NCBI GenBank assembly: GCA_015143295.1
Contig: CM026554.1
Location: 26,443,215-26,507,214, forward strand
Length of the DNA stretch: 64,000 nt
Direction: 5' to 3'
Source: Tetracentron sinense
Taxonomy: Eukaryota; Streptophyta; Magnoliopsida; Trochodendrales; Trochodendraceae
A program made the position numbers and the translations under genes. This document shows, piece after piece, positions 23,408-33,057 of the stretch. The notes beneath the pieces are model-generated. The model was not told where the DNA came from, did not search any database, and saw only the letters and a list, made by a program, of their open reading frames with translations. Numbering within the stretch: the first letter of the stretch is position 1; each line of letters opens with the position of its first letter.

Positions 23408-26085
23408 TGTGAGCACGGATTTTTAGCACTCACGAAGTTGGTTTGATTTGAGAGTCACCACCTATTAATTCAGAAGGGATAAGTCCCCGGGTTGTGGATA
23501 AGGTCTAATGGTCTACTTGAAATTCTAGGTAAGAGGTTCGATTAAGTCCCGAGGAAGGTGTTAGGCACCCCAGGACCCCCATTTACAATGGTTACCTACT
23601 CCCCAGGTATAAGCCAAGTTAAAGTCAAAATTATTCAATTTCCTAAGTGATCAGAGTATACTAACCCAAGAAAGAAAAGCTAACTAGGATCGAACCCGGG
23701 TTGGGTTGCCTACGTACTCACATGGGGTGAGATAAGATTAAGAGTAGTTCTGGTACATGAGCCTGTGCCAAGGCTAAGGGGTGTGTGTGTGTGCACTGGG
23801 GTCGCTAATGGTGTACCCCGGGGGCTAGGGTTTGATTGACCGGGTTGGTCAAGTGCATGGTTTGGGCTCGGAGGTCAAGGGTTAGTCTGGCAGACTAAGG
23901 GATTAGGCCAGATAGGCCAATAGTAAGTCCGATAGATTAGGATTAGGCCTGGAAGGCAAAGGGTAAGTCCGATAGAGTAGGATTAGGCCCGGTAGGCCAA
24001 GGGTAAGTCTAGTAGATTAAGGGATTAGGCCCGGTAGGCCAAGAAGGATTTAACCATGGTTAGGATTGCTAACTGGGGTTAAGGGACAAGTTAACCATGG
24101 TTAGAATTGCTAACCATGGTTGAGGGATCCAAAGTCAGGGTTTTTTGGTCTCTTGCATTTTTTAGATGTTTTTGAGATTTTTCCAAGTTTTCAAGGGGTT
24201 AAATGAGTTTAACCATGGTTGAATACAATTCGGGGTTGAGTTAACCCCCGATTAAGAAGTATGATCTGGTCAAGGTGGGCCCAGATAGTATGGCAGGGCC
24301 TAGAATTGCCTCGTACCTGATCTGGGCCCTATGCAAAGCTCACATAGTAGAATACAGAGATTGGCGGTAAACTCTTTACCGTAAATTACAAATATGCATA
24401 GATTTGGAATGGCGGTAGAGAGTCTACCTCTATTTCTAGACATTTCCAGTATTGGGTTTGCTGGTCTGGGGCTTGGTCAGGGATGAACGTATGGGGTCAT
24501 GGACCCTCAAGGCAGGATATGGGACTCTCCAAGGTGTCCTCGGCCTATTGTGGACCCAGGAGATGGTCTGAAATGGGCCCACAGTGACCATAAAAATACT
24601 GTAAATGAAAGTCCAGAATGGTGGTAAACAGTCTACCGCCATTCTGGATAGCTTCCATTTAGGGGCATTTTAATCATGGTTAAGCAAAGGGGTTAGCCTG
24701 GAAGGACCAGGGTAGATGGAGGAAGGTCTTAAGGACCTAACCTAGGTCCTAGAATGGACCAGGGCTCAAACCATAGGGGGTTAGGGCTACTGTAAACAGA
24801 AGGTCTAGGAATGGCGGTACTATGTTTACCGTCATTCCTGTCATTTTCTAGAAACTTAATTTTTCTCTCTTGGGCTGAACCCAGTAGCATCCAGGGGATC
24901 CCTCATGGACTGAGGGTCCCCTAGAAGGTCAGGGGAGGATCCATGCATGATGGGGGCTATGATGCTGAAGTTTTAAACCCTCAAGGGGGTCCCCACGCCT
25001 ATAAGGCAAGGGGGCCCCTGTCAATGGGTGACACAGTATCAAAACATGAAATAAAAGGCCCCTGGAATAGGACCAGGGGCTTATAGTGCAGTTACAGAAA
25101 AAATAAAAGGGGTAGGGGTGGCCCTACCCTGATGCTTTCGTCTTCACGGTGGTGGAAGGAGGTGATGCACAGTGGTGGAAGGCTGAGGTGGGCTTGAGGG
25201 TGCTCCCTGGGTAGTCTGGGGTCTTCTCAGGTGGAGGACAAAGAGTTGGAGGTATGGAACCTGGGGTGGCCGAATTTCTATAGAGTTTCACTGTAGTGTT
25301 TTTGGAATGTCATTCAAGCTTGAGGGGTGGGGTTACTTATAGGATTTGGGAGGCATAGGGTAGTTTAGGGTATCCCAAAGGGGTGTAGGACACGAGGAAG
25401 ACGGAGTTGGAGTGGTCCACGGGGTGTCAGCATGTTTTTGAACTAAACACCAAGAATGATAGTAATTCCAGTATCGCCATTCATGGATTAGGCTAAATTC
25501 AGAATGACGGTAGAAACTCTATCGCCATTTTCTGATTTTTGCTACAAAAGGCCCAACCCAGTTGCAATTGGCATGAGGCACTACTGATTTTTCTAAAATT
25601 AGAAATGAAAGTGAAGTTATTACTGCCATTCTTGGAATTTTCAAAAATGGCCAATGGGCCCCACCCTAATGGGCTTCTAGAGTATATGGGCCCATGCTTG
25701 GGCTCACAAGGTGGCTAGAGTGATTTTTGGGTCCTTGGACCTAGAAATGGGCCTTGGGCACTTGGGTTTTAATCTATGGTTAACCTAGGGTTAGGCCTAG
25801 GGTTTGACTAGGGTTAGGCCTAGGGTTTTACTTAGGTTTGACCTTGGGTTTTCCTAGGGTTGGATTGAGGCTTTGACTAGGGTTTGCTTAGGTTTTACCT
25901 AGGGTTTGCCTAGGGTTTTGATTAAGGCTTTGACTAGGGTTAGCTTAGGTTTGACCTAGGGTTTGCCTAGGGTTTTAACTAAGCCTTTGACTAGGGATAG
26001 GCCTAGGGTTTGCTTAAGGGGTGTTAACCATGGTTAAAATGATTAACCATGAGTAGGAAATGAGTGCAAAAATTAGGTGCTTATA
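23408..26085 (-). mobile_element. 3' LTR of the large Tat/Ogre-like element (family G, copy 2)
   Basis: The + strand start TGTGAGCACGGATTTTTAGC and end AATTAGGTGCTTATA (final ACA changed to ATA) give 2678 bp. Right of it, read on the - strand, a purine-rich CCGACAAAGAGTGACAGC could serve as polypurine tract. A - strand TATA box (CCTATAAGTAACC) lies near 25335-25345. Seven GAATGGCGGTA/TACCGCCATTC hairpins (24359-25632), AACCATGGTT palindromes and a CTAGGGTTTGAC minisatellite (25770-26020) fill it. Orientation is given by the TATA box and by integrase ending to its right on the - strand. Confidence 0.78.
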
Positions 26086-27330
26086 GCTGTCACTCTTTGT
26101 CGGAGAGTACCAAGTTGGTAATTGAATGACAAAGATTGAAATCATTCTATTTTTACACAAAAATTAGATTTTAGGGAATGATGATATGCATGCATACTGT
26201 GTAAATGGTAGATGTGATGTGCCTACCTATACCTGCTGGAGATATGAGCGAGCTGAGGATAGAAGAAATGGTTAGGACCACTCATGCTGAGGATTAATAG
26301 ATGTATGAAAGATGACACGTCTTAGAGGAACTAGCCGAAAAGGGCATTATCAGGAGGGGCGACTAGATTGGATGTTATGGCTTTACCCAAAGGTGCTTAA
26401 CCAAAACGAACGAAGGATACGTGAAGTGTCAGAAAGAGGACATGCAGAAGATGTAGCGGTATGACAAGTGAGTTTGTCAAAGTACACACAGGATGTCAAG
26501 GACACATAAGGGTATCGAAAGGGAACATGCAGGAGGTATCGCAGTATGAAGGGTTTGCCAAGGGATACACAGGATTTCAGGTATATGTAGGAGGTAATGC
26601 CGAGGTATGACGAGCTTGTTAAGGGGCACAGAAGATGTCAAGGACACACAGGGGTGTCATAAGGGTGACATACAGGAGGTATCACGGTATGACGGGTTTG
26701 TCAAGGGATACAGAGGATGTCAGGGATAGGTAGGAGGTAATGCCGCGGTATGGTGAGCTTGTCAAAGGGCACACAGGATGTCGAGGACACACGGGGGTTT
26801 CGCAAGGGGGACATGCAGGAGGTATCACAGTATGACGGGTTTTTCAAGGGATACACAAGATGTCGGGAAGATGCAGGAGGTAATGCCACGGTATGACGAG
26901 CTTGTTAAGGGGCACATAGGATATCAGGAACACATGAGGGTGTCGAAAGGGGACATGAGGGAGGTATCGTAGTATGACGGGTTTGTCAAGAGATACACAG
27001 GATGTCGGAGACATGCAGGAGGTAATGTCGTGGTATGATGAGCTTATTAAGGGGCACATAGGATGTCGAGGACACATGGGGGTGTCGTAAGGGATATGAT
27101 CTATCCTGGAGGCGCTAGCCAGATTGATATTGAAAAGACCCAGAGGCGCTGGATTTTGATCATATTGAGTGATGCTGGGGAGTTTTGTCACTCAGGGTGT
27201 AACACTATCCAAAATGATGTTATACAGGAGATAAAGGTGAGAATACTTTCCCATGACTCTCTTGACTACAACTCACAGGGATGCACGGTATTGGCTTCTT
27301 CTGCTTGTCCTATCAGGGCTACTTAGTGTA
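26086..27330 (-). other. 3' untranslated region of the Tat element, distal part
   Basis: Lies between the 3' LTR and the insertion at 27331; the same region resumes at 36174. No gene. Holds the tandem array described separately and a unique stretch 27090-27325. GTGTA at 27326-27330 is the left copy of the target duplication of the gag-only element. Confidence 0.6.
26440..27090 (-). repeat. Tandem array, about 143-bp higher-order unit of two 71-bp subrepeats
   Basis: TATGACGGGTTTGTCAAGGG begins at 26688, 26831 and 26973 (period 142-143), with the related TATGACGAGCTTGTTAAGGGG halfway between. The two subrepeat types alternate: one is followed by ATACACAGGATGTC, the other by GCACAYAGGATGTC. 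More decayed copies extend left to about 26440. Open frames here are by-products of the repeat. Confidence 0.85.
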
Positions 27331-30300
27331 TGTAGAGCCCCGGAAATTTGGTTCACTGTTCATGTGAACAGTGCCCTTGTACGGTGTGTTTAAAGGCCTA
27401 AGGCCTTCCTTGGTGTTCTTAGTATTATGGTGAGTTAAGGAAAGGTTTAGGTACATGTTTTGAGTCTCAAAGAGAGAGTATAAATATATTCTAAGTGGGT
27501 AAAAACAAGGGTATAAAATACCCTAAGTGTTTAATGGGTTGTAAGTAACTAGCGAAGAAAATAGTGCTAGTGCGCGAGGCATAAAAATGCTAGGGCCTCT
27601 CATGCATGTTGGTGTGAATTCAAATGAATACCTAGGTGGGTTATAAACCTATGGGGAATGATTCACGAGGTGTGATTAGGGTGTTGGACCCAAGGGAAAT
27701 GAGTGTGAAAGCACTCCTTATGTTCTAGGTGTTGAAGAGGTATGTTTTGGCATTACCCTCAACTTTAAAAAGCTCTAGTTCAGTCACCGTTGCTTGGAAT
27801 TGAGTGATTCTTGAATTTTTGGAAAGTTATTTAAACCCTCTTAAAGGCTCATGCTTTACACTTTTTTGGATTTTGAGCATAAGTATGTCAAACGTGAGGT
27901 TTCCGAAAGGTGGTCTGTGGTTGATTCAACCGTTATGTTGGATCAGTCAACTTGTGGGCCCATTTAGACTAAGTAAAACTCAACATTAGGAGTTCTATAA
28001 AACATGAAATTTGTGCCCCTTTCAAAGAAGAATCCAACATAAGTTGAATTGTCAAAATTGGATAAGGGAGTCAAAAGTTATGGCCAAAATATCAAACCAG
28101 GTTAGCAACCAGTTGACCGAACCTGCCAAAATTTGAATGGTATTTTTGTCCAGAGAGCTTATTTTGAACTGCTCGACCGATGGGCACCACCGGTCGACCG
28201 AACAACACGTTTTTGGCCTTTTTTGGTCAATTTTAAGTTAAATCATTGAGGGTATGTTAGTCTTTGACCACCCCAACTTCTATATATACCCAAAACTCGT
28301 GAGAGAGGGTTTTATAAACCCTCTAAGACCAAATTGGGTGAGATTTAGAGAAGAGGAGAAAGGGGTTTTCATCCTAGGGCATCATCTTGAAGCAATCAAG
28401 GGTTTCAAAGACCCAAGATCATCCTGTTGGCTTGGAATCATCAAATCCACCCTCAAGCTTGTGGGGGAGTCCTTCTCGAAGCTAGGGCAGTGTTTTCCTA
28501 AGGTATTTCTCAAGGGGTTTTCTTTCTCACTCAAGCATCCTTCAAGCAAGGGTCCTCCTCTCCCAAGTTGAAGTTCAATCAAGGGTTTCCACCCAAGATC
28601 AAGCCTTGATTTTAAGTTTAGTACACCCTACTAACTTCCTTAGTAATAACCTAGATTTCTTCCTCAAATATAATGAGTTTACATGTTGTTTGTCCTTTTT
28701 TCTTGAGTTGTGATGTAATCCCTATAATAAACAAGATAAACGGATAAAGGTATAAGAATGTGCGAACGGATGGTGGATTGTTGTGAATGGATGCCGTTTG
28801 GGGTGACGTATGTGATGGATAATGGTGGAAGGGAATTTTCAAACATAATGAATACACCCTTGTGTTTGTTGAAAAATATGCACTAAGAAACTTAAATCAA
28901 AAGACTATAAATGTGATGCCTACCAAGTGCTTGATAAAATGCTTAAATGTGAACTTGAATTATGAAAGCATAAATTGAGTTATTCTTTCTAAATGCCTAC
29001 CTTGATCAAACGCACTACATGTCATCTATATTTCCATATGCTTATATTAAGAACTGAAATGCTACACTCATGTGATCCTCCTATTCAAGCATGCCATCAT
29101 GTCTACTATAATTGCTACACACACGCACCCATATATGCATGAACTGGGTTTTCAAGAATATGTGCATATGATAAATCAAATGAAAACATTACATGTCGAG
29201 GAGGTTGGTAGCCCAGGGATGTTCGGGTGCTAGCCTCTTGCTCACAAGTTAAACAAACATGAATGTCAAGGGTAGGGCATATCCCTGGGATATGTCATAC
29301 CTGGCTCACAAGAAAACACGACAAGCAAGAATCAAGAATCATGGAAGGATGTTAGTGTACTAAGACCGGGTACGGGCACTAACATCTGTTCCCAAACATG
29401 TATGAGAGGATGCTGGTATACTAAGACCCGACACGGGTACTAGGATCCGTCTCCAAGTAACATAACAAGTATGAAAGTATGCTAGTGTACTAAGACCAGG
29501 TACGGGCACTGGCACATGTTTCCAAGGCAAGCATGAAATGGTGTTAATGTACTAAGACTAGGTACGGGCATGAACATCTGTTTCCAACAAGTATGAGAGG
29601 ATACTAGTATACTAAGACCAGGTACGGGTACTAGTATCTGTCTCCAAGCAAGAATCAAGAAATATAGAAGGGTGATAATGTACTAAGACCAGGTATGGGC
29701 ATTATCATCTGTTCCAAGGCAAACAAGAAAATTCACAAGCGAGTCGACAAGAAACACGCATGATACTCACGAGACAAGAACTAGAAAAGAACCTAGTATG
29801 TTTGTCCATTTCATAGTTCCGGTACTAGCCAACGAGAAGAAACTCATAAGACATGTAAGGAACCCACAAGAAGCTTAAAATGTAAAGTGTAAATTACAAG
29901 AATCACAAGGAAGGTGAAAAATGTTTTAGTGAAAGCATGAACCCTAAGTATGAGTTTAAATACGATGCTCAAGATTATATTTTTTATTTGTTAATGCTTC
30001 CGCACTCTGATTTTTGAAATGTGATGATGAACTGTATGATGTATGTTATTTTATTGTTATTACTATTGTTAGTTAGTAGCTTGTACTCGCTGAGTATTCC
30101 ATGCTCAGCCGTACTTTCATGTCGGCAGGTATATTATGCGATATGTGGACTCTTGTCCCTTGGATCGAGGGAGCTCAGGGTGAGCAGGAGGTTATTCGGA
30201 TGCTTACCTAGATATTAGGAGGCTTGGCATATGGCTAATGGTTGGGATGAGTGAGAGAGAGAGATGTATTTGGGTTCTTGTGTTTGGGGATGTTGTCTCA

Positions 30301-30510
30301 CTTGAGTTGGGACTCAAGTTGAAGAGTTCATGTTCATGTTGTAAACCCTATTCAATTATTATAATAATTTACACTTGGAGAATATAGTTAGGTTATTAAA
30401 GAAATTTTTAGTTCTCTATTTTGCAGCCTTGTATACTTTTGCAGGTTGATTAAGGTTAAGTCACGTCGCCAAAGTATCCCAACTCCTAGGGGGTATTTTG
30501 GGGCGTTACA
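27331..30510 (+). repeat. 5' LTR of the gag-only Gypsy element (family J)
   Basis: Starts TGTAGAGCCCCGGAAATTTGG, ends GGTATTTTGGGGCGTTACA; 3180 bp. TATA box CTATATATACCC at 28280-28291. Upstream of it is the palindrome CGGTCGACCG (28191-28200) with related GACCGA half-sites (28105-28205). An array of six hairpin monomers lies at 29348-29709, preceded by the hairpin CATATCCCTGGGATATG (29278-29294). Confidence 0.92.
29348..29709 (+). repeat. Six-monomer hairpin array in the 5' LTR
   Basis: Each roughly 60-bp monomer is a stem of 7-10 bp, the nearly constant 19-nt segment TACTAAGACCAGGTACGGG, and the complementary stem. Left stems in order: GATGTTAGTG, GATGCTGGTA, TATGCTAGTG, GGTGTTAATG, GATACTAGTA and GGTGATAATG. 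The right arms change to match, with a few mismatches. The array would lie about 1 kb downstream of the TATA box, so in the transcript. Confidence 0.88.
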
Positions 30511-30514
30511 GAAG

Positions 30515-30526
30515 TGGTATCAGAGC
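30515..30526 (+). promoter_or_regulatory. Primer-binding site
   Basis: TGGTATCAGAGC, four bases after the LTR end, is the classic complement of plant initiator tRNA-Met. Confidence 0.93.
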
Positions 30527-31940
30527 CTAGGCTTTAGGTCTTTGGGGTCACTTAGAATCTAGTATCACGGCTTGACAAGAGTATATGTCAAGAAGCAAGT
30601 TAGGAAGGGAGTAAGTCGGAGGCGAGTCATTCCAAGTGTAAGACTAAACTTTAGTCTTTGTCTAAAATGGTTGCTTCAGCTAAGTACAGGTCTTAAGGAC
30701 GCTAGAACAACAAAGTATAATATTATGAATGCTCTAATGACTCGATGTGATGAATATGATGGCACTATACTATTATATGTGGTATTGTTATATGGTATTA
30801 TATGCTATATGGTGGGCATGATATATGATTCGTGCTAAGTGAAAACCAATGCTTTATGAATGATTTCCCAGTTAGATTCATGAGTTAGGTGATACTCAGG
30901 TTAGAGTCTAGCCTAGGCATTATTTGACAAAGGGGATGGTAGGTCCTTTGTCATACTTAGTGTTATTAGATCTAGGTAGGATTTGTTTCCCAGGAAAGGC
31001 TATAGGATGCTCTTAGGTCTTACAAGTCTAGTATATTTAGAGTTATTGTGAAAATAGGGACATAAGTTTTATATATTATGCATCCTCGGTGTAATTTAAA
31101 TTGTTAAAACAATGATACCCCATGACTAGTAGGAACATATACGGATATCAAATGATTTTTAACCAACTCTGGGATGTTTGATGCACGCTTCTAGGTACAA
31201 ATGCACATTATTTGCAGCACGTCCAATACCTAGTGCTCAATCCCAAAGGATTGGGCAAGCACATGGATGTATGATGCACGTTTCTAGATATAGATGCACG
31301 TTAACTGCAGCACATTCTAGACTCAGTGCTCGGTCCAAGTTCTAGATACAGATGCGCGTTCATTCTGCAACATGTTCTAGACCCGATGCCCAGTTCAAAA
31401 TAATAAAGAAATTACAAACTCCAAAGGGTAGCATGCACTTCATGAACATCACACATAGCATGCACTCCATGCATGACAAAAGCATCATGCATTGCATAAG
31501 CATCATGGATGGCATGAGCATCATATATATCATTCACATCATACATTTTCATACATGACACGCATTTCATACATGGCATAAACATCACACACATATCATA
31601 AGCATCATATGCATATCCTGCATGCTTCCTGTAGATCTTAGAAACATCATACATGTTACCAAGATTAAGAGGTTTACATTTATAGAACTCAAATAAATGA
31701 ACTAGTCATTAGTCCTAATCTTAAACTGGTTAATGTCCTAAGTAGGAAATCAGTTAATACCTTCACTGAATGGAAGAACTTAGCTTCGCTAGGAAATTTT
31801 TCTTGTATGTTAATATTATCTTATTGTATGCCTCGATGTATTATTATGTATGTATAAACATGAAATGATCGTTGAAATTGGGGACAAAATAAGTTGGGTT
31901 CCAAACTAGGCTCATGCTCTGCTATTGTTCTCAGGATTCA
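30527..31940 (+). other. Leader of the gag-only element, non-coding
   Basis: No supported gene. 31430-31630 is a low-complexity run of CATRCAT words, which gives spurious open frames on both strands. 31150-31400 has three diverged copies of ATGCACGTT...GCAGCACRTTCTAGA. Confidence 0.6.
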
Positions 31941-32771
31941 ATCGTGAGACGTGGCAATCAGAGTTGTGGATGCCACACTAGGAGAGGAAGAGCATCTCCT
32001 CCTCCATCGGGGGATGAGCAGTCTGATCTCACCTAAGTCTTGGGATCCATAGCAGAGACACTAGTAGTGCTTGCAGCTAGGCAGCCCTCTAACCACACTC
32101 CTACTGCGACACTTGTACCTACTCGTGCACATCATGCCATGGGAATTGAAGCATTTTGGAGGATGAGGCCCCCGGTATTTTATGGGGGCATTGATCCAAT
32201 GTTTGCCAAAGCATGGATCAGGCAACTAGAGAAGCTATATTCAGTCTTGATGTCTATGGAGGCAGAGAAAGTTGCATGGGCCGCCTTTATGATGGAAGGT
32301 GAGGCCGATCACTGGTGGAAATCCGCCATCAGAACGAGGGACTTGACTCGAGCGAGTCAAGAATGGACTTGGGAAGAATTCTTAGAGGTTTTCTATAAGA
32401 AATATTTCCCAGTAGGGGTTAAAGAAAAGAAAGAACTAGAGTTCATTACCTTGGAGCAGGGGAACATGACAGTGGCAAAGTATGAAGCCCAGTTCTCCGA
32501 AATGTCGAGGTTTGCTGCATACCTGATAGCCACAGAGGCAATGAAAGCTAGAAAATTTGAGACGGGATTGCAGGCCTACATCAAAGATAGGGTCTCCATG
32601 TTTAGGCATGAGACCTATGCTGAAGTGGTGGATAACGCTCAGTTGGCAGAAACGAATGTTAAAGAATTCTACAAGATGAGAGAATTTTTGAGAGGCCAGT
32701 CCAGTGGCTCAACGAAGCCGGAGATGAGGGCCAAGTTTTGCTATCTTAGGGCTAGGTGCTCAGGCACCTAA
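31941..32771 (+). pseudogene. gag: Gag of a Tekay-like Gypsy element, inactivated
   Basis: The reading frame is recognisable from 31941 (VRRGNQ) but has no ATG there and meets a TAA at 32034-32036, in a place where a CAA would fit. After it the frame is open to 32771. Residues such as AFMMEGEADHWWKS, WEEFLEVFYKKYFP and LEQGNMTVAKYEAQF mark the retrotransposon Gag core that forms the particle shell. The protein ends FCYL then breaks off in what should be the CCHC zinc knuckle that binds RNA. Pol is absent beyond this point. Confidence 0.85.
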
Positions 32772-33057
32772 AGATGTTGCATGAATGCCGAAATATAGGA
32801 ATTTTGTTTTGAGACTGATAATGTAATGTTGTGTTCAGGGTATTGCCTATGTGTATAAACATATTATATTATGTTATGAAAGTTCTCTTACTTTTCATGG
32901 GTGTTTAGTGAAATGAAAAACCTAAGTGCCGTGTCACAAGCAAGTGCCTAGCCTTGTGTTGATTAGTGAATGACTAGGGTGCCTTTCCCGCTTGAATTGT
33001 ATCGTCCTAATTTCGAGGACGAAATTTCCATAAGGGGGGGGGGGGGGGGGGGGAGGA
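32772..33057 (+). other. 3' internal tail and polypurine tract with a G20 run
   Basis: Jumps from the broken zinc knuckle to sequence typical of the very end of a Tekay internal region (TTTCGAGGACGAAATTTCC), so the whole of pol is missing. The polypurine tract AAG20AGGA (33032-33057) contains 20 uninterrupted G residues at 33034-33053 and abuts the 3' LTR. Confidence 0.8.

Noticed and set aside
25770-26020. Runs of CTAGGGTTTGAC and TTAGGCCTAGGG that resemble plant telomere repeats (TTTAGGG)
   Set aside because: The words are irregular, with units of about 20-40 bp, and lie inside the U3 part of a Tat LTR. They are a minisatellite of the LTR and not an interstitial telomere.
26778-27191. Overlapping open frames on both strands (up to 115 codons)
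   Set aside because: They follow the 143-bp repeat and have periodic, low-complexity products (MSRTHGG, CMSPTSCV). They are repeat by-products.
29348-29709. A CRISPR-like array (regular repeats with variable parts)
   Set aside because: The variable parts are the two complementary arms of each monomer and not independent spacers, and the context is a plant LTR with no cas genes.
31352-31654. Open frames on both strands rich in Met, His, Ser and Ile
   Set aside because: The DNA is a CATRCAT low-complexity stretch in the leader of the gag-only element, with no domain and no similarity to Gag.
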